Below, in pieces: positions 43,787 through 52,475 of a stretch of DNA of 64,000 nucleotides. This DNA is from Vibrio nitrifigilis. GTDB taxonomy: Bacteria > Pseudomonadota > Gammaproteobacteria > Enterobacterales > Vibrionaceae. The position numbers were made by a program, and so were the translations under genes. The notes beneath the pieces are model-generated. The model saw nothing but the letters and a program-made list of their open reading frames with translations, was not told the origin of the DNA and searched no databases. Position 1 is the first letter of the stretch. Each line of letters opens with the position of its first letter. The stretch covers positions 1,240,001 through 1,304,000 of the forward strand of contig NZ_JADPMR010000001.1 of NCBI RefSeq assembly GCF_015686695.1. The letters run 5' to 3'.

Positions 43787-46075
43787 ATGGCAACAACAAC
43801 TCATATACTCGGTTACCCCCGTATTGGCGAAAAACGTGAACTCAAATTTGCATTAGAGCGTTATTGGCGTGGTGACATTGAACAATCTCAATTGCAGCAA
43901 CTGGGCAGCGATATTCGCGCTCAGAACTGGTCACTGGAGCAAGATGCTGGGCTTGATTTTGCGACTGTAGGAGATTTTGCTTGGTATGACCATGTATTAA
44001 CGACCTCCTTACTGCTTGGACACGTTCCCGCACGTCATCGTGATGGAAATAATAACTTAGATACCCTATTTAAGATTGCCCGCGGTCAATCACAGCATAA
44101 CGCTTGCTGCCAAGGGCATGCGGCCTCTGATATGACTAAGTGGTTCAATACCAATTATCACTACATTGTTCCGGAATTCAGTGCTCAAGATGAATTTTCT
44201 GTAACGTGGGCACAGTTATTTGATGAAGTTCAAGAGGCGCAAAAGTTAGGACATAGCGTTAAACCCGTGTTACTCGGGCCATTAAGTTATCTCTATTTGG
44301 GTAAAGAAGTGGAGCAAGGTTTTGATCGTTTGACGTTGTTACCCAAATTACTGAAAGCTTATCAAGAGATTCTAAATAAGCTGGTCACACTAGGTGTGAC
44401 GTGGGTACAAATTGATGAACCCATCTTGGCATTGGATCTCGACTCACGCTGGCTTACCAGTTTTCAACCCGCATACCAAGCATTGCAGTGCGATTTAAAA
44501 CTGCTTTTAACCACGTATTTCGATAGTGTAACTGACGTCTTGGATAGCATTGTTGAACTGCCCGTGGCTGGATTACATATTGATGTTCAAGCCGCATCAC
44601 AGCAATTAGAGCAAGTGGCGCAGGCAATACCTGAACATTGGGTGCTTTCTGTTGGGGCAATTAATGGCCGAAATGTATGGCGTGCCAATGTCTCTGAATG
44701 GTTAGAGCGCTTGCAACCATTAAAGCGTCAGTTTGGTCAACGACTATGGGTGGCATCTTCTTGCTCATTATTACATAGTCCGGTGAATCTTGAGCATGAA
44801 GCAAAATTGTCTCAGGAAGTTCGGAGTTGGTTTGCGTTTGCCAAACAAAAGGTGGCAGAAGTGGTGCTTTTGGGCCGTGCTTTAGATGGTGATGAACATG
44901 CGATCTCTCAGTGTAAAACTTATAGTCAACCAATTGAAAAGCGTAAATCTGCAGATTACGTGAATAAACCAGCGGTACAGCAGCGCTTGAACTCTATATC
45001 TGCAAACCTTGCTCAGCGCAGTGCCGCTTATCCAAAACGAGCCCACCATCAACAGGAAGCCATTGGATTACCATTGTTGCCGACTACGACCATTGGTTCG
45101 TTCCCCCAAACAGGAGAAATACGGAGTTTACGTAGTGATTTTCGAACTGGAAAACTAGCACAAGATGACTATATTACTGCCATTAAAGGTCATATTGAAG
45201 ATGCGGTTAAACGACAAGAGGCATTAGGTTTAGATGTTTTGGTTCACGGTGAGCCGGAGCGTAATGATATGGTGGAATATTTCGCTGAATTACTCTCTGG
45301 GTTCCAAACGACTCAGTTCGGGTGGGTACAAAGTTATGGCTCGCGTTGTGTAAAACCTGCAATTGTGGTGGCTGATATTGAACGAGAACAACCCATGACC
45401 GTTGGTTGGTCTACCTATGCACAATCACTGACTGATAAACCAATGAAAGGTATGTTGACAGGTCCGGTGACGATTTTGTGTTGGACTTTCCCACGTGAAG
45501 ATATTTCACGTAAAACCATTGCACAGCAGTTAGCGTTGGCATTGAGAGACGAAGTAAACGATTTACAGCAGGCCGGGATCGACATTATTCAAATTGATGA
45601 GCCTGCATTTCGTGAAGGCTTGCCTCTTAAACAGCGTGAGCATCAAGCGTATTTGGACTGGGCTGTAGAGGCGTTTCGTATCAGTGCTAGTGTGGCCAAG
45701 GCTGAAACACAAATTCATACCCACATGTGTTATAGCGAATTTAACGAGATTATTGAATCAGTAGCGGCAATGGATGCTGACGTTATTACTATTGAAACTT
45801 CTCGCTCCAATATGGAATTACTTAAAGCGTTCGAAGAGTTTAATTATCCAAATGGGATTGGTCCTGGCGTTTACGACATTCATTCACCTAATATACCGAC
45901 TTCTGAATGGATAGAAGCTTTGCTGCGCAAAGCGGCAGAGAAAATACCAGTAGAGCGTTTGTGGGTGAATCCTGACTGTGGGCTCAAAACCCGTAATTGG
46001 TCAGAAGTAGATGCGTCATTAGCGAATATGATTACAGCAGCAAAAGTACTGCGAAAAGAGTGGCAATCTGAATAA
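43787..46075 (+). CDS. metE: Cobalamin-independent methionine synthase
   Basis: The enzyme transfers methyl from 5-methyltetrahydropteroyl-triglutamate to homocysteine. The 762-residue protein (E. coli 753) starts THILGYPRIGEKRELKFALE. The zinc site is intact: HxC in IHTHMCYSEFNEI (near 645) and Cys in WVNPDCGLKTRNW (near 730). PTTTIGSFPQTGEIR opens the C-terminal barrel near 435. AAAGGACA precedes the ATG. Regulated by MetJ boxes and presumably MetR (a TGAATTATTTTAA site at 43653 is close to TGAA-N5-TTCA). Confidence 0.97.
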   Translation: MATTTHILGYPRIGEKRELKFALERYWRGDIEQSQLQQLGSDIRAQNWSLEQDAGLDFATVGDFAWYDHVLTTSLLLGHVPARHRDGNNNLDTLFKIARGQSQHNACCQGHAASDMTKWFNTNYHYIVPEFSAQDEFSVTWAQLFDEVQEAQKLGHSVKPVLLGPLSYLYLGKEVEQGFDRLTLLPKLLKAYQEILNKLVTLGVTWVQIDEPILALDLDSRWLTSFQPAYQALQCDLKLLLTTYFDSVTDVLDSIVELPVAGLHIDVQAASQQLEQVAQAIPEHWVLSVGAINGRNVWRANVSEWLERLQPLKRQFGQRLWVASSCSLLHSPVNLEHEAKLSQEVRSWFAFAKQKVAEVVLLGRALDGDEHAISQCKTYSQPIEKRKSADYVNKPAVQQRLNSISANLAQRSAAYPKRAHHQQEAIGLPLLPTTTIGSFPQTGEIRSLRSDFRTGKLAQDDYITAIKGHIEDAVKRQEALGLDVLVHGEPERNDMVEYFAELLSGFQTTQFGWVQSYGSRCVKPAIVVADIEREQPMTVGWSTYAQSLTDKPMKGMLTGPVTILCWTFPREDISRKTIAQQLALALRDEVNDLQQAGIDIIQIDEPAFREGLPLKQREHQAYLDWAVEAFRISASVAKAETQIHTHMCYSEFNEIIESVAAMDADVITIETSRSNMELLKAFEEFNYPNGIGPGVYDIHSPNIPTSEWIEALLRKAAEKIPVERLWVNPDCGLKTRNWSEVDASLANMITAAKVLRKEWQSE

Positions 46076-46128
46076 ACACCACGAATGAGTATGGCGATGA
46101 CAGGTGGGGTGAGTTGATTTGCAAATTA

Positions 46129-46175
46129 AAATAGTGCCTGAAGAAGGTCATGTGGCATGATCTCGGGCACTATTT
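46129..46175 (+). terminator. metE terminator
   Basis: AAATAGTGCC (46129-46138) pairs with GGCACTATTT (46166-46175). Inside there is a second pairing of GTCATG and CATGAT-type arms, and TTCT follows. Confidence 0.7.
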
Positions 46176-46200
46176 TCTAAGTAACAAATGTTAACAGATT

Positions 46201-46617
46201 CTAATCTGACTTGGCTCGTAGTAGCGCATCACAGGTATTTGTATTGATGACCTGATCAACCATTAACTTACCACGACTATTACGCATTTTGATGCGGTAT
46301 GTGATGCCAGCAGTTAAGTTTTCAATAATTGTTTTGTCATGGCAAAACGCCATTTCACTACTACTTAGAACTTGTCTGATTGGTTTCGCACCTTCCGCAT
46401 CCGTGTTGTATACCATCATCATTTCGATCATGGAGCCTTTCGAGTTCGCGCGTAAAATATGTAAAGGACCATATTCCAAAGGAAGCTCAGAGGAAAGCAA
46501 AGCGGCACGGTTTGTCGCTGCTATTTCTAGATTTTTCTGTTTTTCACTGTCGGCAGAGCTACACCCGGCTAACAGTGCAATACTGAGTGCTGCGACACCC
46601 AAGGTGCGTTTTTTCAT
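46201..46617 (-). CDS. Lipoprotein, possibly a GspS/AspS-type secretin pilotin
   Basis: The protein has 138 residues with a lipoprotein signal (MKKRTLGVAALSIALLAGC, lipidated Cys19). The mature part has LPLEYGPLHILRANSKGSMI, MVYNTDAEGAKP, and two Cys (in AFCHDK and NTCDALL) that could form a disulfide. Size, signal and two-Cys layout resemble the AspS/GspS-beta pilotins of type II secretion in vibrios; this comparison is from memory of the family and is uncertain. It is followed 2 bp upstream on the strand by yciI, so the two are probably co-transcribed. Confidence 0.65.
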   Translation of the reverse strand: MKKRTLGVAALSIALLAGCSSADSEKQKNLEIAATNRAALLSSELPLEYGPLHILRANSKGSMIEMMMVYNTDAEGAKPIRQVLSSSEMAFCHDKTIIENLTAGITYRIKMRNSRGKLMVDQVINTNTCDALLRAKSD

Positions 46618-46618
46618 A

Positions 46619-46915
46619 TTAAAATACTTTTTTAAATGGTTTTACAATAGAACTAGCATAGACACCAGCTTCAACATAAGGATCGGCGTCAGCCCACGCT
46701 TTCGCTTCTTCTAAAGAAGCAAACTCAGCAATAACGGTGGAACCAGTAAAGCCTGCTTCACCCGGGTTCTCTGCATCAATCGCAGGCATTGGGCCAGCGG
46801 TTACCAAACGACCTTCATCTTGCAGGACTTGAAGACGGGCAAGGTGAGCAGGACGAACGCTCATGCGTTTCTCCAATGAGTTTTCAATATCTTGAGAAAA
46901 GATAACGTATAACAT
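46619..46915 (-). CDS. yciI: YciI family protein
   Basis: The protein has 98 residues, the same as E. coli YciI, starting MLYVIFSQDIENSLEKRMSV with RPAHLARLQVLQDEGRLVTAGPMPAID. The ferredoxin-like fold keeps the His/Asp pair of the family (His in RPAHL, Asp in ADADPY). The in-frame ATG at 46939 is less likely; the ATG at 46915 has AAGGAAATC upstream. The biochemical role is unproven. Confidence 0.9.
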   Translation of the reverse strand: MLYVIFSQDIENSLEKRMSVRPAHLARLQVLQDEGRLVTAGPMPAIDAENPGEAGFTGSTVIAEFASLEEAKAWADADPYVEAGVYASSIVKPFKKVF

Positions 46916-47056
46916 ATTGATTTCCTTATATTGGTGCATTCCTTACTCGAGCATTCACACGGTAACAAATACGAGTCAGTGTCTTTAACTGTCTTAAGGC
47001 AGTTCAATGTACTGAAAGTTCTATCAATTTAAACCATTTGGATTAAATATCTGTGA

Positions 47057-47455
47057 TCAGCTGCCGGCGTTTATTGGTCGAGGGCGGCCATTATCATCAA
47101 TTGCGACATAGTGGAACGTTGCTTCACAAACTTGAAAGCGGTCACTAATGCCATCTTTTACGGGTTTGATCCACAGTTCAAGATTAATTGTCATCGATGT
47201 TCGGCCGATTTTAACACAATCGCCATAACAGCAGACAACATCTCCAACACTTACTGGCTTTTGAAACGTGATACTGGAGACAGAGACTGTCACAGTTCGG
47301 CCATTAGAGATTTCTTTTGCCAGAATTCCCCCCGCTAAATCGAGTTGAGACATAATCCAACCACCGAAAATATCACCATTTGCATTAGTGTCGGCTGGCA
47401 TAGCAAGGGTACGAAGTAGTAATTGGCCTTTCGGGGAATTCACTTCTTGAGTCAT
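47057..47455 (-). CDS. yciA: Acyl-CoA thioesterase YciA
   Basis: The protein has 132 residues from the ATG at 47455, as in E. coli YciA; a longer frame to 47503 runs into a terminator hairpin. It is a hotdog-fold thioesterase with LRTLAMPADTNANGDIFGGW followed by LDLAGG, whose Asp and backbone form the active site, and QVCEATFHYVAID. It hydrolyses a broad range of acyl-CoAs. The yciI-yciA-yciB order is kept from E. coli. Confidence 0.93.
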   Translation of the reverse strand: MTQEVNSPKGQLLLRTLAMPADTNANGDIFGGWIMSQLDLAGGILAKEISNGRTVTVSVSSITFQKPVSVGDVVCCYGDCVKIGRTSMTINLELWIKPVKDGISDRFQVCEATFHYVAIDDNGRPRPINAGS

Positions 47456-47478
47456 TGTTTGATCCGCTATAAAAATAA

Positions 47479-47499
47479 CAGCGACCATAATGGTCGCTG
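47479..47499 (-). terminator. yciB terminator
   Basis: CAGCGACCA and TGGTCGCTG pair closely; TTATTTTTAT follows on the minus strand. Confidence 0.75.
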
Positions 47500-47579
47500 A
47501 CAAGAGATTGGATTATAACAAAAAAAATCCGTTTGGTTCATCACCTAAACAAGGCTAATTAGGCGGCAATTGATGAGAT

Positions 47580-48113
47580 TTATTTTGATTCTTTAGGCAT
47601 ATGTTTATAGATATAAAGTCCAGTAAACAAAGTGTAAACAAAGGTCGCTATTAACAGGCCAAACACTTTAAAATTGACCCAGACATCAAGCGGAAGTCGA
47701 TAGGCAACATAGATATTGATGACCGCGCACACGCTGAAAAATACCACCCAAGCCCAGTTAATTTTGGCCCACACATGTTCTGGCAGAGTAAGCTCCTTGC
47801 CTAACATGCTTTTAATCGCTGACTTACCCATTAAATGGCTAATGGTCAATCCAGCAGCAAATACAACGTATAAGATGGTCACTTTCCATTTGATAAAATC
47901 GGCATCATGCAAAGCAATGGTCATACCGCCAAACACAGCGACTAAGGCAAAAGTAATTAATTGAATCTTTTCAATTTTTTTGTATATCAGATAGGTGACG
48001 GCTATTTGTACTGCGGTGGCGGCGATTAAGGCACCAGTGGCGACATAGATGTCGTAAAATTTAAACAGAGCAAAAAATATGATCAGTGGGATAAAGTCAA
48101 TCAGTTGTTTCAT
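47580..48113 (-). CDS. yciB: YciB (IspZ) inner-membrane septation/envelope protein
   Basis: The protein has 177 residues (E. coli 179). It has five hydrophobic helices; FIPLIIFFALFKFYDIYVAT at the N-terminus, then HDADFIKWKVTILY, MLGKELTLPEHVWAKINWAW and WVNFKVFGL are diagnostic. The protein is involved in cell-envelope integrity and division. Its ribosome site is weak. Confidence 0.94.
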   Translation of the reverse strand: MKQLIDFIPLIIFFALFKFYDIYVATGALIAATAVQIAVTYLIYKKIEKIQLITFALVAVFGGMTIALHDADFIKWKVTILYVVFAAGLTISHLMGKSAIKSMLGKELTLPEHVWAKINWAWVVFFSVCAVINIYVAYRLPLDVWVNFKVFGLLIATFVYTLFTGLYIYKHMPKESK

Positions 48114-48299
48114 CTATGTATACATCCAGTCATTACACTTTTGACAGTCTACCCAATTCGTTGGTTGAACTAAACAGTTATTTAGTTATTAACCTAGGGC
48201 CGTCCCTATTTTGAGAAGCTGCAATCGGGAAGAAGACGATATTGGATAATGAATATTGATAGTAGCTTAGTGAGGGAAAGATCAATGTCATCTCAATGA

Positions 48300-48325
48300 A
48301 AAAAGCCATCCGAAGATGGCTTTTT
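48300..48325 (-). terminator. Terminator of the symporter gene
   Basis: AAAAAGCCATC-CGAA-GATGGCTTTTT, an 11-bp stem with T-runs both ways. Confidence 0.9.
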
Positions 48326-48349
48326 AGGATGCATGGCACCGCAGGCCGA

Positions 48350-49615
48350 TTATGCTTGTTGCGTATCGTACTGTTTATCTGTGTTTTGTTCTGTTTCTTC
48401 GTCTTTAATTAGAGAATCAACAATAAGAGCACATGCCGCATCACCAGTAATGTTCAGTGCTGTACGAATCATGTCAAAGATACGGTCTAACGCAAACAAT
48501 AGTGGCAAGCCTTCGATTGGAATACCTGCTGCAAGCAATACCGCAACGACTAAGAATGAAGGTCCAGGAACACCTGCTTGACCGACAGCACCTAATGTAG
48601 ACGTTAGGATGATCGCGACATAAGCCCCCATGGATAAATCGATATTAAACAGTTGCGCAAAGAAAATAGCGACTAAACCGTAGTAGATCGCATTACCTGA
48701 CATGTTGATCGTTGCGCCAAGAGGTAATACGAAAGAAGCCGTAGAATTTCTTACACCAAGTTCGTTTTCACAAGTATCCATATTGACTGGTAGTGTTGCC
48801 ATAGACGATGCTGTCGACAGCGCCACCGCTTGTGGTTTTTTCATTGCTGTGATGAATTTTTTCGCGGATGTTTTGGTAAACAATTGAATCATCAATGGGT
48901 AAGCAACAAAGCCGAAAATAAGAATCGCGGCAACGTATACCAAGAATAGTTTGATAACGACGGTAAGTGCACCGAAACCAAAAGTACCTACCGCTTCTGC
49001 CATTAGACCAAACACACCAAGTGGCGCAATGATCATGACTTTGTTAATCATCCATACAAAACAGTCAACGACTGTGTTCACGCCGTTAGTAATTGGCTCG
49101 CGACGTTCTTTGGGTTGTTGTGCAAGTGCTACACCGAAGAACAGGCAGAACACCAAAATTTGTAGAATGTTCGCATTATTCAATGATTGGAAAACGTTCG
49201 TTGGGATCATGCCCGTAATGGTTTGCCAAAAGGTAGGTAAATCGCCTTTGGCTGCATATTCGTTAGAGAACATGCCTTGAACACCTGAAATATCAATACC
49301 TAAGCCAGGTTTGAAAATGGCGCCCATCACAAGAGCAAGTGCAACGGCCGCTGCCGATGTTAAAGCGAAATAGAGCAAAGTGGTGACACCAACTTTACCG
49401 GCACTTGAGCTGTTACCTAGTCCTGCGGCGCCAGAAATTAGGGCCACTGCGACCAAAGGAATGACGAGCATTTTGATCAGGTTAATAAAAATAGTACCAA
49501 GTGGCGAAAAGATTGCCGCTTGTTCTCCCATTAGTCCACCAATTGCTGTACCGACAATCATGGCAATAACAACTTGGAAACCAATATTGGTCATGAGTGA
49601 TTTGGCTTTAGACAC
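48350..49615 (-). CDS. Dicarboxylate/amino acid:cation symporter (DAACS)
   Basis: The protein is about 421 residues from GTG at 49615 (GAGG nine bases upstream); a longer frame reaches 49657. Eight membrane helices and two re-entrant loops are implied. The family motifs STASSMATLPVNMDTCENELG (the Ser-rich HP1 region, about 270-290), SFVLPLGATINMSGNAIYYG (TM7) and GVPGPSFLVVA (HP2) are intact. The transported compound (glutamate, aspartate, serine or a C4-dicarboxylate) cannot be fixed. The Asp-Met-Ile-Arg-Thr-Ala-Leu-Asn motif of TM8 is present. Confidence 0.9.
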   Translation of the reverse strand: MSKAKSLMTNIGFQVVIAMIVGTAIGGLMGEQAAIFSPLGTIFINLIKMLVIPLVAVALISGAAGLGNSSSAGKVGVTTLLYFALTSAAAVALALVMGAIFKPGLGIDISGVQGMFSNEYAAKGDLPTFWQTITGMIPTNVFQSLNNANILQILVFCLFFGVALAQQPKERREPITNGVNTVVDCFVWMINKVMIIAPLGVFGLMAEAVGTFGFGALTVVIKLFLVYVAAILIFGFVAYPLMIQLFTKTSAKKFITAMKKPQAVALSTASSMATLPVNMDTCENELGVRNSTASFVLPLGATINMSGNAIYYGLVAIFFAQLFNIDLSMGAYVAIILTSTLGAVGQAGVPGPSFLVVAVLLAAGIPIEGLPLLFALDRIFDMIRTALNITGDAACALIVDSLIKDEETEQNTDKQYDTQQA

Positions 49616-49887
49616 GTCCCTATACCTCAGTAGTTTTGGATGCAAATAAAACAGCACATCAACAATAACCGCTCTGTTAGACGGAATGATTGAGTGTTGT
49701 GTATTCTTAACGAATTCTGCTTAAGTGTTAACTAATGCCATAAGTGCTTATTCAAACGACAAGCAAAGGGGAGCGGGAAGCTATTGGGGGGTATTAGCAA
49801 GGGGCCAGCCTTTGTAATAAGCAGACTTTGTCTCGTGAGAGCCAAAGTTCGCTAGCCTAATAAGCAATTCCGTTTCCTTAACACTTT

Positions 49888-50017
49888 TATACCCAAGTAA
49901 CCTCAACAAGCTCATTTCACTGCTTAATAACAACGAAAGGGGATGACCATTCATTCTGTTATTGAGCTTGAGCTGTGCTCGTTAATGACGCTCTGAATCC
50001 TGAGGTCATTTGGGTAA
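49888..50017. repeat. Short, internally deleted copy of the palindromic element
   Basis: Both termini are recognisable (TATACCCAAGTAACCTCAAC ... CCTGAGGTCATTTGGGTAAA) with a new middle hairpin (AATAACA with TGTTATT). At 130 bp it is half the full length. It is in the gap between the trp operon terminator and the symporter promoter; the rest of 49616-50286 holds nothing convincing. Confidence 0.7.
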
Positions 50018-50286
50018 AGCATGGCTAATAATCTACATTTATTAGCGTTTACTAGTGTACTCCACTTATTTATTTCCTATCTGTGGAGCTTTGTATTGAC
50101 ATAGTTTTTACACATAAAAAATGCATCAGGCAACATTAAATCACTAAATACCTGCTTTAAATCATAAAATATGCCATTCTGTGCTAAATTTTTAATCAAA
50201 AATGCCATATTTTGATAGTTTTCTTCGAATGATTTGTGGTTGTTGGTTAGTGTAATCTTCTGCATAGGTGTGCTCAGAAAAAAGAA

Positions 50287-50311
50287 AGGCTCACTACGAA
50301 GTAGCAAGCCT
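50287..50311 (-). terminator. trp operon terminator
   Basis: AGGCT/AGCCT and CTAC/GTAG arms with two mismatches around GAA. On the minus strand TTTCTTTTTT follows. 31 bp past the trpA stop codon. Confidence 0.75.
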
Positions 50312-50341
50312 GAGAATTAGTGAGGTAGGGAAGTTGGTTAT

Positions 50342-51148
50342 TTATTGTTGAGTCGCAGCCTTCATGCTACTGATAAACTGTCCTAGTTGTTCAAGTAGCG
50401 CTTTTTCGTCATCAGCATTTGCTTCTACGATTTTAACTACCGCAGAGCCTGATATTGCTCCCGCAGCGCCAGCATCTATTGCCTCTTTAACTTGTTTCGG
50501 TTCAGAAATACCAAAGCCAAGTAGCGCTGGTGGCGCATCATATTGCTGCAGACGTTCCAGTAACTGATGAACAGGCATATGTGCTTTTGTCTCCGCACCT
50601 GTAACACCGGAGCGAGACAACAAGTAAGTGTATCCTTCCCCTAGATCAGATACAGCTTTAAGGGTTTTATCATCTGCCGCGGGTGGGGCGATGAAAATGG
50701 GTTTGATACCAAACTTTTCTGCCGCAGCAACAAAAGGTTGGCTTTCACCAGTAGGAACATCAGCAACCAGCACCGAATCCACGCCAGCTTCTTGACAGCG
50801 TTGATAGAAATTTTCAATACCGCGTGAGTACACTAAGTTGGCGTACATCAATAGGCCAATGGGTGTCTCTGGGTTATTGGTGCGGATTTGCTTAATCAAA
50901 TCGAAACAGATATCTGGATTAGTGCCTGAATCTAAAGCGCGAATGTTTGCCGCTTGAATAGTCGGGCCGTCAGCTAAAGGATCAGAGAAAGGAATACCTA
51001 ACTCTAAGGCATCCGCACCGGAATCGATCAACGTTTGCATGATTTTAAGTGAGAGTTCAGGTTTGGGATCACCAATGGTGACGAAAGGAACGAAAGCACC
51101 TTGTTTTTTATCCGCCAGTTTAGTGAACAGGGATTGATAACGGTCCAT
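50342..51148 (-). CDS. trpA: Tryptophan synthase alpha subunit
   Basis: It splits indole-3-glycerol phosphate to indole, passed to TrpB. The protein has 268 residues and a TIM barrel with catalytic Glu in ALELGIPFSDPLADGP (Asp follows at the usual place), and YLLSRSGVTG and GFGISEP loops. Its ATG overlaps the trpB stop codon (TAATG), so translation is coupled. Last gene of the operon. Confidence 0.97.
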   Translation of the reverse strand: MDRYQSLFTKLADKKQGAFVPFVTIGDPKPELSLKIMQTLIDSGADALELGIPFSDPLADGPTIQAANIRALDSGTNPDICFDLIKQIRTNNPETPIGLLMYANLVYSRGIENFYQRCQEAGVDSVLVADVPTGESQPFVAAAEKFGIKPIFIAPPAADDKTLKAVSDLGEGYTYLLSRSGVTGAETKAHMPVHQLLERLQQYDAPPALLGFGISEPKQVKEAIDAGAAGAISGSAVVKIVEANADDEKALLEQLGQFISSMKAATQQ

Positions 51149-52338
51149 TATAGCGCTCCTTTTTCTTCTAAAATTTTATTCACAGTAAAGATGTCTTTAT
51201 CGCCTCGGCCTGATAAGTTCACGACGAGAAGTTGCTCTTTATCTGGTTCGGCAAATGCCATTTTCAATGCGTGAGCAAGAGCGTGTGAAGATTCTAGGGC
51301 AGGAATAATCCCTTCATGTTTTGCTAATTGTTGGAATGCGTCTAGTGCTTCATCATCGGTAATGTTGACGTAATCTGCGCGACCTGTGGCATTTAAGTAG
51401 GCATGCTGTGGTCCCACTGATGGGAAATCAAGACCGGCAGAGACTGAATAAGATTCTTCAATCTGACCGTATTGGTCTTGCATCATTGGCGATTTCATGC
51501 CGAAGTAAATACCTGGCTTGCCATGTTTTAATGGTGCGCCATGCTGATGGGTTTCAATCCCTTTACCACCAGGTTCAACCCCGATTAAACCAACAGACTC
51601 TTCTTCGATAAAATCGGCAAACATACCAATGGCGTTAGAACCGCCACCCACACACGCAATAACTGCATCAGGTAGGCGACCTTCGCGGGCCAAAATTTGA
51701 TTTTTAGTTTCTTCGCCAATAATGTGCTGGAATTCTCGTACAATCGTTGGGAATGGGTGTGGGCCAGCAGCAGTGCCGAGCAAGTAGTGTGTGGTTTCGT
51801 AACTGCCAGACCAATCGCGTAGCGCTTCATTACAGGCGTCTTTTAACGTGCTCGCACCAGAATGAACGGGAATAACTTCTGCTCCCATCAAGCGCATACG
51901 GAACACGTTAGGGCTTTGACGTTCTACGTCTTTGGCACCCATATAAACACGACATTTTAAGTTCAGTAGTGCACAGGCAATGGCAGTGGCAACGCCATGC
52001 TGACCAGCTCCTGTTTCAGCAATGATCTCTGTTTTACCCATGCGTTTAGCGAGTAACGCTTGACCAAGAACTTGGTTGGTTTTGTGAGCGCCACCATGCA
52101 GCAAATCTTCACGTTTTAGATACAGTTTGGTTTTTGTACCTTTGGTGATGTTTTGCGTTAAAGTGAGTGCGGTTGGGCGTCCTGCAAATTCTTGAAGCAA
52201 TGACATAAATTCCGAGCGAAATTCAGGGTCCTGCTGTGCGTCGATAAACGCTTGTTCTAGTTGATCCAGTGCTGGAATCAAGATTTGTGGTACAAACTGA
52301 CCACCAAATTCGCCAAAATAGGCATCTAACTTCGCCAT
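51148..52338 (-). CDS. trpB: Tryptophan synthase beta subunit
   Basis: It joins indole and serine using PLP. The protein has 396 residues; PLP Lys in EDLLHGGAHKTNQVLGQ (near 86), GAGQHGVATA, the phosphate-binding CVGGGSNAIGMF (near 235) and NLSGRGDKD. AAGGAATAGA precedes the ATG. Upstream, 137 bp separate it from trpCF, the only large gap in the operon. Confidence 0.97.
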   Translation of the reverse strand: MAKLDAYFGEFGGQFVPQILIPALDQLEQAFIDAQQDPEFRSEFMSLLQEFAGRPTALTLTQNITKGTKTKLYLKREDLLHGGAHKTNQVLGQALLAKRMGKTEIIAETGAGQHGVATAIACALLNLKCRVYMGAKDVERQSPNVFRMRLMGAEVIPVHSGASTLKDACNEALRDWSGSYETTHYLLGTAAGPHPFPTIVREFQHIIGEETKNQILAREGRLPDAVIACVGGGSNAIGMFADFIEEESVGLIGVEPGGKGIETHQHGAPLKHGKPGIYFGMKSPMMQDQYGQIEESYSVSAGLDFPSVGPQHAYLNATGRADYVNITDDEALDAFQQLAKHEGIIPALESSHALAHALKMAFAEPDKEQLLVVNLSGRGDKDIFTVNKILEEKGAL

Positions 52339-52475
52339 TCTTCTATTCCTTTTCTGTCGAGATTCGTCTCGCTGTGCGTCATCTTTCTATGGCGCCAATG
52401 TTAGCCAAACGATCGAATTAAATTGAGTTATTACCCGCGCTCATATACATATATAACATATTGTATTGGCTGGCA

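Noticed and set aside
50077..50307. 76-codon frame on the minus strand just past trpA
   Set aside because: It begins inside the trp operon terminator, has no ribosome site, and no family is recognised; composition is AT-rich intergenic.
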